A DNA stretch of 37,988 bases from SZUA-430 sp034440355 (lineage in GTDB: Bacteria; Pseudomonadota; Alphaproteobacteria; Micropepsales; Micropepsaceae): the NCBI GenBank assembly GCA_034440355.1, contig JAWXBY010000155.1, positions 1 through 37,988 of the forward strand, written 5' to 3'. Positions 21,421 through 29,017 of the stretch are shown here, one piece after another (within the stretch, counting starts at the first letter, position 1; every line of letters begins with the position of its first letter). Made by a program: the position numbers and the translations under genes. The notes beneath the pieces were generated by a model, which worked only from the letters and a program-made list of their open reading frames with translations, was not told the origin of the DNA and made no database searches.

Positions 21421-22395
21421 ATGAAGACCCGCATTACGGAGATGTTCGGCATTCAGCATCCCATCATTCAGGGCGGCATGCATTTTGTCGGCTTTGCCGA
21501 GATGGCGGCGGCGGTTTCGAATGCGGGCGGGCTTGGGATAATCACGGGGCTCACGCAGGGCACGCCGGCGAAGTTGGCGGCGGAGATTGCGCGCTGCAAG
21601 CAGATGACGTCGAAGCCGTTTGGGGTGAACCTCACCTTCTTGCCCGCGCTGACGCAGCCGGATTATCCGGGCTACATCAAGGCGATCATCGACGGTGGGG
21701 TGAAGGTCGTCGAGACGGCGGGGAACAATCCGCAGAAGTGGATGCCGGCGCTGAAAGAGGCTGGCATCAAGGTCATCCACAAGTGCACGTCGGTGCGGCA
21801 TTCGCTGAAGGCGGAGGCGATCGGTTGCGATGCGGTGTCGGTGGACGGGTTCGAATGCGGCGGGCATCCGGGCGAAGACGACGTGCCGAACTTTATTCTG
21901 CTGCCGCGCGCGGCGGACGAGTTGAAGATTCCCTTCGTCGCCTCGGGCGGCATGGCGGACGGACGGTCGCTGGTGGCGGCGCTGTCGCTGGGCGCGGAGG
22001 GCATGAATATGGGGACACGGTTCATCGCCACCAAAGAAGCGCCGGTGCATGAGAACGTGAAGAAGGCTCTGGTCGCGGCGAGCGAACTCGACACGCGGCT
22101 CGTCATGCGGCCCTTGCGCAATACGGAGCGGGTGCTGAAGAACGTCGCCGTCGAGCGGTTGCTGGAGAAGGAAAAGGCGCTGGGCGCGAGCATCAAGTTC
22201 GAAGACATCATCGGCGAAGTGGCGGGCGTTTATCCCAAGGTCATGACCGAGGGCCAGATGGACGCCGGCGCGTGGTCGTGCGGCATGGTCGCAGGGCTGA
22301 TCTACGACGTGCCGAGCGTGAAGGAACTGATCGACCGCATCATGCACGACGCGGAAGAGATCATCGGCAAGCGGCTGGCGCGGTTTGCTGCGTGA
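21421..22395 (+). CDS. Nitronate monooxygenase (2-nitropropane dioxygenase family)
   Basis: The 324-residue FMN-dependent TIM-barrel enzyme begins MKTRITEMFGIQHPIIQGGM, the usual family start. It has SNAGGLGIITGL (about 33-44), PFGVNLTFLP (66-75) and the catalytic-type GFECGGHPGE with His149. The phosphate-binding segments IPFVASGGMADGR (170-182) and GAEGMNMGTRFIAT (191-204) follow. Family enzymes oxidise alkyl nitronates, including propionate 3-nitronate, or act on related acids. Bacterial members of this branch may be FMN-dependent oxidoreductases of uncertain substrate. The ATG at 21421 is preceded by GGAGG; an in-frame ATG at 21376 is upstream of it. The gene is divergent from the 120-residue secreted protein. 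Confidence 0.93.
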   Translation: MKTRITEMFGIQHPIIQGGMHFVGFAEMAAAVSNAGGLGIITGLTQGTPAKLAAEIARCKQMTSKPFGVNLTFLPALTQPDYPGYIKAIIDGGVKVVETAGNNPQKWMPALKEAGIKVIHKCTSVRHSLKAEAIGCDAVSVDGFECGGHPGEDDVPNFILLPRAADELKIPFVASGGMADGRSLVAALSLGAEGMNMGTRFIATKEAPVHENVKKALVAASELDTRLVMRPLRNTERVLKNVAVERLLEKEKALGASIKFEDIIGEVAGVYPKVMTEGQMDAGAWSCGMVAGLIYDVPSVKELIDRIMHDAEEIIGKRLARFAA

Positions 22396-22522
22396 GGCGT
22401 GTCGCGCGTCACTTCATACTTAAGGCTGAGGTAAGTTTTGGGAACTCGGGCCGCTGCAACCTTTGGGGGTGCGGGGCCGTTGTCCTTCTTAAGGCATTCA
22501 CGCCTTTGAAGGAGTTACGGTC

Positions 22523-22801
22523 TTGGCGATCGAACCTGCCGAAAGCAACGGCACCATCACAATGCTGGCGATGATCGTGGGCGGCCTTGCCGTCGCGGTT
22601 GTGGGATTGTTTGCGTTCGGCACGTTTGACAGCCGCGTGGCGGCGACGCCGGCGACCGATACGTCGATCACGATCGATGTTCCGGCCGCGCCCGCAGCGC
22701 CGGCCGCTCCCGCTGCTCCTGCGGCAGAAGCTGCGCCAGCGGCAGAGCCTGCGGAAGCTGCGCCAGCAGCCGAACCTGCGCCGCCGGCCGAGCCGTACTA
22801 A
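22523..22801 (+). CDS. Small membrane-anchored Ala/Pro-rich protein (TTG start)
   Basis: The 92-residue protein has a short polar N-terminus, one membrane helix (about 14-35, MLAMIVGGLAVAVVGLFAFG) and a tail of Ala-Pro-Glu repeats (from about 53, pattern APAAPAAEAAPAAEPAEA) that is probably extended in the periplasm. TTG at 22523 is preceded by AGGAG at 8 nt, the best start available. The helix and tail layout looks like a simple inner-membrane tether or spacer. It follows the nitronate monooxygenase gene by 127 nt on the same strand. No function can be assigned. Confidence 0.65.
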   Translation: MAIEPAESNGTITMLAMIVGGLAVAVVGLFAFGTFDSRVAATPATDTSITIDVPAAPAAPAAPAAPAAEAAPAAEPAEAAPAAEPAPPAEPY

Positions 22802-22852
22802 GCGCCTCGCATTCCAGCCCTCGCCGTTTCCGATTTGGAACGGTGGGGGCTT

Positions 22853-24628
22853 TTACGCGCGCCGTATGCGCCGCCAATTTGAAACGACACGCCAGACGGC
22901 CCAGCCGATTGCGATCAGCGCGAGGGCGGCAAGCGCCAGGATCCACCAATAGAAGCCGAGTTGGCGGGCGATGACGTTGCGCATGATTTGGCGTTGGACG
23001 TTGTAGCCTTCCGGCAGCGGCAGCACGCCCATTTGTTCCGTGTACGTCTGATAAGCGGCGAGCATGTCTTTGAGACGCTCGGGGTCGCTCTGCGACAGGT
23101 CTTTGGTTTCGCCGGGGTCGGTCGCGAGGTTGTAGAGGCGCCATGAGTCGTCGCCGTGGGCGCCGCCGTTCTTTACGATCTTGTAGTCGCCTTTGAAGAG
23201 GGCAGCGTTGCCCGCCACTTCGACGCCGATGCCGGCGTCTTCCGGGTGCGCGCGCATCGCCGTGCCGTCGAGGACCGCGCGCAGCGTGCGGCCGGTGATG
23301 GGGACGGTGTCTTGCGTCGGCTCGGCGGCGACACCGGCGAAATCCAGAATCGTCGGCGTCACGTCCATTACGAAGGCGGGCGCTGTCGACTTCACTGCTG
23401 ACGCGATGCCGGGGCCGGCGATGACGAATGGCACCCGCAGGCCACCTTCGGTGGTGTAGAACTTGAAGAGCTTGCCGGGCGACGACACCGACGCCGCCCA
23501 TTCGGGGCCGATGAAGGCGAGGCTTCCTTTTTCGCCGAGATTGTCGGCGTTCCAGTCGTAGCCGTTCAGCGCCATCCAGAGGTTCATGCCCGTCGCGTGC
23601 ACCGGGTCCGAGGGCTCCGGCCCGTTGTCGGACGTGACGATGAAGATAGTGTTGTCGAGTTCGCCCTTGGCCTTCACGTGGTCGATGAGGCGCCCGATGT
23701 GATGGTCCATCGCCTCCAGCATGCCGGAATAGACGGCCATCGCTTTGGCGTAGGTCTTCCTTTCGTCGGCGGTGAGGTTTTCCCATTTGCGCATCGTGTC
23801 GGGCAGCGCGGCGAGCGGCGCATCTTGAGGGATGAGGCCCAGCGTCTTTGCGCGTTGCCAGCGGGCTTCGCGCAGTTTCGCCCAGCCTTCGTCGAACTGG
23901 CCTTCATAGCGCTGTGTGAATTCGCGCGGCGCTTGCACCGGGATGTGGACGGCTTGGAAAGCGACGTAGGCGAAGAACGGCGCCGCCGCGTCGGGCGCGC
24001 CGTCCATGTATTCGATCATGCGGTCGACGAGCAGTTCGGATGAGTAGAAGTCCTTTGGCATGTCGGCGGGCTTGCCGTCTTCGAACCACGGCGCGTCGCG
24101 GTAGTAGGGCATATAGGGTTTGGCTTCCCAGTTGTCGGCGCCCGAGGCGTCGAGCGCCAGCGAACGGTCGAAGCCGTGCGCGCTGGGCAGGTCGCCAGGC
24201 CCGTGACCGAGGTGCCATTTGCCTGTCATGTACGTGCGATAGCCGGCGGCTTTCAGGCGCGTGGCGACCGTGGTGACGCCGGGCTCCAAGCGCAGGCTGT
24301 AGCCGGGTTTGTCCGCGAGTTCGGGTGGCAGGACTTCTTCGATCGTGGCGACGCCGGTCTTGTGATTGTCGATGCCGGTCAGCAGCATTGAACGCGACGG
24401 CGAACAGAGCGGCGAGGTGTGATAGCTCGTGAGCAGAGCGCCGCGGCCGGCCAGCGCATCGATGTTGGGGGTGCGCGCCTCACCGCCGTACGCGCCGAAA
24501 TCCATCAACGCCGCGTCGTCGACGAGGATGAGCACGACGTTGGGACGCTTCACCGGCGCGTCTGGTTGGGCGACGGCGGGTGCGATAAGCGCGACGAAGA
24601 GCGCGAGGGCGGCGAACAGCTTTGACAT
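22853..24628 (-). CDS. Membrane-anchored arylsulfatase (alkaline phosphatase superfamily)
   Basis: The 591-residue protein has a signal peptide (1-20) and N-terminal metal ligands in VLILVDDAAL (Asp37/Asp38). The sulfatase signature CSPSRSMLLTG holds Cys75, which would be converted to formylglycine. TGKWHLG follows near 135, then a second metal site in TSDNG near 335. The extreme C-terminus has a hydrophobic helix (about 562-582) followed by Arg residues, anchoring the enzyme to the inner membrane with the catalytic domain in the periplasm. Maturation needs a formylglycine-generating enzyme or anSME-type protein, which is not in this window. The natural sulfate ester is unknown. The gene is convergent with the small membrane protein. 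All active-site positions look intact. Confidence 0.94.
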   Translation of the reverse strand: MSKLFAALALFVALIAPAVAQPDAPVKRPNVVLILVDDAALMDFGAYGGEARTPNIDALAGRGALLTSYHTSPLCSPSRSMLLTGIDNHKTGVATIEEVLPPELADKPGYSLRLEPGVTTVATRLKAAGYRTYMTGKWHLGHGPGDLPSAHGFDRSLALDASGADNWEAKPYMPYYRDAPWFEDGKPADMPKDFYSSELLVDRMIEYMDGAPDAAAPFFAYVAFQAVHIPVQAPREFTQRYEGQFDEGWAKLREARWQRAKTLGLIPQDAPLAALPDTMRKWENLTADERKTYAKAMAVYSGMLEAMDHHIGRLIDHVKAKGELDNTIFIVTSDNGPEPSDPVHATGMNLWMALNGYDWNADNLGEKGSLAFIGPEWAASVSSPGKLFKFYTTEGGLRVPFVIAGPGIASAVKSTAPAFVMDVTPTILDFAGVAAEPTQDTVPITGRTLRAVLDGTAMRAHPEDAGIGVEVAGNAALFKGDYKIVKNGGAHGDDSWRLYNLATDPGETKDLSQSDPERLKDMLAAYQTYTEQMGVLPLPEGYNVQRQIMRNVIARQLGFYWWILALAALALIAIGWAVWRVVSNWRRIRRA

Positions 24629-24695
24629 GCGCGATTGCAGCTTATGGCATAGCGAATGTCAATTTATCGGACACCGTCGATCGATTGACGCGCGC

Positions 24696-25109
24696 CTAGG
24701 TGATCAGCGGGTTCACGTGTTTGGCGGTGAGGCCGCCGCTGCCGTAGGAGCGGGTTAGGATTTCTAGGTTGTGGCCGTTGGGGTCTTCGAAGTAGAGGCC
24801 GCGGCCGTCGTCCCAGTGGTTGATGTCGTTCGGTTGGCGGTGAAACGGGTCGGCCCAGTACGGCATCTTGCGCGCCTTGATGCGGGCGAAGATTTCGTCG
24901 AACTCAGCCTCGCTGACTTGGAAGGCGAGGTGGACGGGGTCGATCTTTTGGTCCGTCTGGATGAAGTCGATCGAGGTGGGGCCGACTTGCACGACCGCGA
25001 AATGGTGCATCGTGCGGTGCGGCTCTAGGCCCAGCAGTTCGGTCAGGAATTTCGCCGTCGCCTGATTGTCTTTGGCGTGCACGATGGTGTGGTTCAGCGT
25101 GACCGGCAT
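24696..25109 (-). CDS. VOC (glyoxalase/dioxygenase) superfamily protein
   Basis: The 137-residue protein has the paired beta-alpha-beta-beta-beta layout of VOC proteins. LNHTIVHAKDNQATAKFLTE opens module one with a metal-type histidine, and IDPVHLAFQVSEAEFDEIFA opens module two. GRGLYFEDPNGHNLEIL near the end contains the glutamate that completes the usual metal site. The reaction could be lyase, dioxygenase or resistance-related; nothing specific is seen. It is the last gene of a minus-strand unit: the GNAT gene ends 11 nt upstream and the outer-membrane protein gene lies before that. The ATG at 25109 is preceded by AAAGAG; longer readings in frame run through the GNAT gene and are spurious. 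Confidence 0.9.
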   Translation of the reverse strand: MPVTLNHTIVHAKDNQATAKFLTELLGLEPHRTMHHFAVVQVGPTSIDFIQTDQKIDPVHLAFQVSEAEFDEIFARIKARKMPYWADPFHRQPNDINHWDDGRGLYFEDPNGHNLEILTRSYGSGGLTAKHVNPLIT

Positions 25110-25120
25110 CGGTGTGCTCT

Positions 25121-25693
25121 TTATGCGCTTTTGCGTTGCGCCTTTTGTTCGTACCAAACCGCGCGCGGGAATTCGTAGACGAGGACGTCGATGTAACCGC
25201 GGCCTTCGGCGCGTTTCTTTTCGCGTTCGAGTTTGCGGAGGAAGCGCCAGCCGCGCGATTCCATGATTTTTATCATGACCTCGTTGTGGGCCAGCACGGT
25301 TGCGACCGCGGAGTCGAAAGGCAGGTTGTCGAAGGCGTGGTCGCCGAAGGTGTCGCGGATCTCGGTCATCACGCCGATGTTGCGGAATTCCGGTTCGCCG
25401 ATCAGGATCGAGGGCATGATGCGTTTGCGGTCGTCGATGAAGTCGGCAGCGATCACGCCGATGTGGCGGCCCGTGTGGCGGTCGAAGAGGCCCACCATAA
25501 TGCGGTCGATCTGGTCGATGCTCTCGACGTGGGCGCGCAGCTGCGCGATGTCGAGCGGTTGGCGTGGGGCGTTGAGCAACAGGGCGGCGAGCGGGTCGGC
25601 CGTCCATTGGCACCAGCGCTCCGACACGTCGTCGGGCTTGATGCTGCGGATGTGAAAACGATCGGTGAGGAGGTCGACGTCGAACCGTTTCAT
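25121..25693 (-). CDS. GNAT-family N-acetyltransferase
   Basis: This 190-residue cytoplasmic protein has the GNAT pattern. MKRFDVDLLTDRFHIRSIKP opens the fold. Strands with VGLFDRHTGRHIGVIAADF and MPSILIGEPEFRNIGVMTEI come in the acetyl-CoA-binding region; the Q/RxxGxG/A loop is here RNIGV. HAFDNLPFDSAVATVLAHNEVMIKIMESRGW follows as the final motif. It should transfer an acyl group from acyl-CoA to an amine; the substrate is unknown. CGGAG precedes the ATG. It sits 12 nt after the outer-membrane protein gene and 11 nt before the VOC gene, so the three are probably one operon. Confidence 0.88.
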   Translation of the reverse strand: MKRFDVDLLTDRFHIRSIKPDDVSERWCQWTADPLAALLLNAPRQPLDIAQLRAHVESIDQIDRIMVGLFDRHTGRHIGVIAADFIDDRKRIMPSILIGEPEFRNIGVMTEIRDTFGDHAFDNLPFDSAVATVLAHNEVMIKIMESRGWRFLRKLEREKKRAEGRGYIDVLVYEFPRAVWYEQKAQRKSA

Positions 25694-25705
25694 CGCGCTC
25701 CGATC

Positions 25706-26401
25706 TTAGTTAAGGTGCCAGTTCATCCCTACGCGTACGCTATCATCGGAGGTGTCGACCGCGTAAGGGCCGCCGGTGAGGTCGAAGACGCTGTCGCCGT
25801 AATCGGTGTGGAGATATTCGAGTTTCACCCCGAGGTTTTTCGTGATGGGAACTTCGATGCCGGCGCCGGCGGTCCAGCCGATGTGGTTGTTCGTGGCCTC
25901 GTCGACGATGCTGCCACCGTCGGTTTCGGTGTAGCGGGTCTTCCAGCTGCCGATGGCGAGGCCCCCGGTGCCGTAGACCAGCGCGTCTTTGATGAGCGGC
26001 AGGTCGCCGAGCGGCATGCCGGCGCGCAGGCGCAGCGAGCCGGCGGCGTTCAGGCGGTTGCTCAAGTCGCTCACGATCTTGCCGCCGAAGAGCGGGTCCG
26101 AGCGGCCGTGCTCGTTCATCAACGAGAGATCGACTTCGGCGCCGAGGAAGAATCCGGAGACGGGGTGGTTGTATCCCGCTTGCACACCACCGCCCCAGCC
26201 TTCGCCGTCCCACTTGCCGTATTGGGCGTTCTCGCTGTCGCTGGTGGTGTAGGCGCCGTTCGCGCCGATGTACATGCCTTGCCAGATTTTTGGCGTTTCG
26301 GCGGCGGCGGTCGTGCCCGCGCCGGCGAGCAGGGCGATTGTCGCGGCCGAGGCCATGAGCGCGGCGCGGTTGGCGGCCGGCGATGATGTGTGGCGTGACA
26401 T
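25706..26401 (-). CDS. Outer-membrane beta-barrel protein
   Basis: The 231-residue protein has a long signal peptide (cleavage near 34, AGAGTTAAAETP). The mature part contains eight or so amphipathic strands in the style of Omp25/OmpW-like porins: WQGMYIGANGAYTTSDSE, GGGVQAGYNHPVSGFFLGAE, AGSLRLRAGMPL, DALVYGTGGLAIGSWK, GWTAGAGIEVPITKNLGVKL. The final strand VRVGMNWHLN ends just short of the usual terminal aromatic, with Asn instead of Phe, which may alter the BAM signal. Strong GAGGGGGA precedes the ATG. It heads a unit with the GNAT and VOC genes and is divergent from the amidase gene. Likely a small surface barrel; no ligand can be assigned. Confidence 0.9.
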   Translation of the reverse strand: MSRHTSSPAANRAALMASAATIALLAGAGTTAAAETPKIWQGMYIGANGAYTTSDSENAQYGKWDGEGWGGGVQAGYNHPVSGFFLGAEVDLSLMNEHGRSDPLFGGKIVSDLSNRLNAAGSLRLRAGMPLGDLPLIKDALVYGTGGLAIGSWKTRYTETDGGSIVDEATNNHIGWTAGAGIEVPITKNLGVKLEYLHTDYGDSVFDLTGGPYAVDTSDDSVRVGMNWHLN

Positions 26402-26521
26402 GCGATCCCCCTCGAATCAGGCGTGCGGAATTGGGTCTAGGCCGGAAGAGCGAACAAAGTGTTTACGTGGGCTCGTTTGCGCGGCAGCGTGTGGTTCGTC
26501 GGTCGGTGGGAGAGTTCGCGC

Positions 26522-27922
26522 ATGACAGTGCCGTTGCATTATCGCTCGTTGGCCGAGGTGGCCGGCGACATTCGTTCCGGAGCGCTGAGCGCGGAGGCGG
26601 TGATGCGGCATACGCTCGATCGCATCGCGCGGTTGGAGCCTTCGCTGCATGCGTTCGCCTTTGTGCGCGCGGACGAGGCGTTGGCAGAGGCGCGGGCGGC
26701 GGATGAGCGGCAGGCGCGCGGTCAGTGGTTGGGTGCGCTGCATGGCGTACCGCTGGCGGTGAAGGATCTGTGCGCGATGGCGGGGACGCCGACGCGGGCG
26801 GGCGGGTTCTTCTCGACGGGGTTTTCCGCGCGCGATACGGCGACCGTTGTCGCGCGGCTGCAGGATGCGGGCGCGATTATTGTCGGTAAGGCGCAGCTAA
26901 CCGAAGGGGCGTGGGGCACGCATCATCCGGACGTCGTTGTGCCGGTGAATCCTTGGGCTCCGGCGCGGTGGTCGGGGTCGTCGTCGAGCGGGTCCGGTGT
27001 TTCCGTCGCGGCGGGACTTTGTTTCGGCGCGACAGGGACGGATACGGCCGGGTCGATTCGCTTTCCCTCGGCGTGCAATCACTTGGTCGGGCTGAAGCCG
27101 ACGTGGGGGCGGGTCAGCCGGCACGGCGTGTTTCCGCTGTCGGATACGTTCGATCATGTTGGGCCGATGGCGCGCAGTGTGCTGGACGTCGCGATGATGT
27201 TCAGCGCGATGGCGGGGGCGGATGCGCTTGATCCGACGTCGCTCAATGAAGCGCCGGAGGATTGGGTGGCGGCGGCGCGGTCGCCGTCGTTGAGGGGCGT
27301 GCGCGTCGGGCTTGATGCCGACTATGCGCTGGCGGTCGATCCGGCGACGGGTGCGGCTTTGCAGAAGGCCATCACGCAGTTGAAGAGCGCGGGGGCGGAG
27401 ATCGTGCCGGTGCGCGTGCCGCCGGTGGACGATATTTTACCGCGCGCGATGACGGCGTGTTTTGCGGAGGCCGTGATCTCGCACGCGCGCAGCTATCCGG
27501 CGAAGCGCGCGAAGTATGGGCCGACGTATGTCCAGCTGCTCGAGGCGGGTCGCGCCGCGCCGGCGACGGACTATGCGGCGGTTGCGGTCTGGCGGCGCGA
27601 GTTTCGCGGTGCGCTCTCGCGTCTGTTCGCGTCGGTCGACATGCTGGTCGCGCCGGTGATGCCTGTCGCGCCGGTGACGGTGGCGGAGATGGCGGCGTTC
27701 GACGGCGCGCCACTGATCGCGTCGGCGCCCATGCTACGCTACACGATTCCCTACAACCTCGCCGGCGTGCCGAGCCTGACCTTGCCGATGGGGCGGACGA
27801 CGGACGGCACGCCGCTTGGGTTTCAGCTGATCGGGCCCGCGCTTGGCGAGGCGGCGCTGCTGTCTGCGGGTGCCGCGTATGAGGCGGCGAACGGGTTTGC
27901 CGAATTGCATCCGGGGGTTTGA
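26522..27922 (+). CDS. Amidase-signature family hydrolase
   Basis: The 466-residue protein carries the Ser-cisSer-Lys triad of amidase-signature enzymes: Lys81 in PLAVKDL, the Ser-rich loop SGSSSSGSG near 151-159 holding the cis-serine, and nucleophile Ser178 in GTDTAGSIRFPS. Typical flanking segments (GALHGVPLAV, ARLQDAGAIIVGKAQLTE, LVGLKPTWGRVSRHG, DHVGPMARSVLDVA) are all present. It hydrolyses a carboxamide; GatA is unlikely without GatB/C neighbours, so a catabolic amidase is more probable. ATG at 26522 has GGGAGAG upstream; an upstream in-frame start at 26459 would add an unlikely tail. The TPR gene starts 3 nt after its stop, giving a tight two-gene unit. Confidence 0.94.
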   Translation: MTVPLHYRSLAEVAGDIRSGALSAEAVMRHTLDRIARLEPSLHAFAFVRADEALAEARAADERQARGQWLGALHGVPLAVKDLCAMAGTPTRAGGFFSTGFSARDTATVVARLQDAGAIIVGKAQLTEGAWGTHHPDVVVPVNPWAPARWSGSSSSGSGVSVAAGLCFGATGTDTAGSIRFPSACNHLVGLKPTWGRVSRHGVFPLSDTFDHVGPMARSVLDVAMMFSAMAGADALDPTSLNEAPEDWVAAARSPSLRGVRVGLDADYALAVDPATGAALQKAITQLKSAGAEIVPVRVPPVDDILPRAMTACFAEAVISHARSYPAKRAKYGPTYVQLLEAGRAAPATDYAAVAVWRREFRGALSRLFASVDMLVAPVMPVAPVTVAEMAAFDGAPLIASAPMLRYTIPYNLAGVPSLTLPMGRTTDGTPLGFQLIGPALGEAALLSAGAAYEAANGFAELHPGV

Positions 27923-27925
27923 GCC

Positions 27926-28975
27926 ATGCGTGTTGGAGGAGCCAAGGGCATCAGTTCGGCGGCTGCGATTGGGGCCGCGGTGTTGCTCATTCAATCCGGG
28001 TGCGCGCCGGATGATGGTTTGACCAAGGTCTGCGAGGGTGGTGCGGGGATTGCAGTGAACGATGCGATCTTGGCGTGCACGAAACTTGTTCAGTCAACCG
28101 ACCAAACATCAGTTGCGTTGTCCGCGGCGTTCAACAATCGCGGCCGCGCGTATGCGCAGAAGCGTCAGTTCGACCAGGCGAGAGCGGACTTTGACGAGGC
28201 CATCCGCCTCAGGCCGGAAAACGCGGATGCCATCCACAACCGAGGTGTCGCCTACGCCGCCATGAGCCAATACCCGCTCGCGATGGCCGATTTCGATCGG
28301 GCGATTCAACTGGCGCCCAATTTTGCACTGGCATTCTTCAATCGGGGCCGGACAAATCAGACTCAAGATAAGTTCGCGGAAGCCGTCGCGGACTACGATC
28401 AGGTGATTCGACTCAAGCCCGACTTTGCAGAGGCGTTTGGACAGCGTGGCCTTGCATACAAGGACCTGGGCAAGCACGACAACGCCCTTGCCGACTATGA
28501 TCGCGCGCTTCGCCTTAAGTCCGACGACGCAATCATACTCAGCAATCGAGGCAATTTACTCAACGAACGCGGCGAGTACGACAAAGCTATCGCAGATCTT
28601 GATCGCGCGATCGCTCTCAAGCCCAGGTACGCGCTTGCTTTGAACAACCGGTGCTGGGTACGCGCCGTGACCGGCAAGGCGCTGGAGAGCGGTCTCGCCG
28701 ATTGTACCGAGGCGCTCAAGTACAGGAGCGAGCATCCGGGGATTCTCGACAGCCGCAGTGTCGTCTATTTCCGGCTTAGCCGTTTTGCCGAGGCGATCGC
28801 CGATGCGGACCTCATCCTCAAGGCCCACCCGGAGAATGCGAGCGCGCTCTATGTGCGCGGCGCAGCGCGATCACGCTCGGGTGAGGGCGTCAGCGGGCAG
28901 GCGGATATTGCGGCGGCCAAGGCGATCGACGCGAAGGCCGTTGAAGAATACGCGGGCTATGGCGTCACGCCTTAG
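27926..28975 (+). CDS. Exported TPR-repeat protein (possible lipoprotein)
   Basis: The 349-residue protein has an N-terminal hydrophobic export segment (about 10-24) followed by QSGCAPDD, a lipobox-like site with an atypical Gln at -3. The mature part is a run of 34-residue TPR units from about 68 to 345: FNNRGRAYAQKRQFDQARAD, IHNRGVAYAAMSQYPLAMAD, FFNRGRTNQTQDKFAEAVAD, FGQRGLAYKDLGKHDNALAD and others, each ending in a D-x-A-I-x-L-x-P type segment. At least seven units are clear. It is likely a protein-binding scaffold in the periplasm or at a membrane. It starts 3 nt after the amidase stop and is presumably co-translated. Codon use is slightly less GC-biased than in neighbouring genes, so it may be a later arrival. 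Confidence 0.9.
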   Translation: MRVGGAKGISSAAAIGAAVLLIQSGCAPDDGLTKVCEGGAGIAVNDAILACTKLVQSTDQTSVALSAAFNNRGRAYAQKRQFDQARADFDEAIRLRPENADAIHNRGVAYAAMSQYPLAMADFDRAIQLAPNFALAFFNRGRTNQTQDKFAEAVADYDQVIRLKPDFAEAFGQRGLAYKDLGKHDNALADYDRALRLKSDDAIILSNRGNLLNERGEYDKAIADLDRAIALKPRYALALNNRCWVRAVTGKALESGLADCTEALKYRSEHPGILDSRSVVYFRLSRFAEAIADADLILKAHPENASALYVRGAARSRSGEGVSGQADIAAAKAIDAKAVEEYAGYGVTP

Positions 28976-29017
28976 CGCGAGGGCGCACTGCTGTCGGCCA
29001 TGACGACTAGGGAGGGT

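Noticed and set aside
25112..26386. 424-codon plus-strand open frame opposite the GNAT and outer-membrane protein genes
   Set aside because: No motif or ribosome binding site; it spans two well-supported minus-strand genes and their junction.
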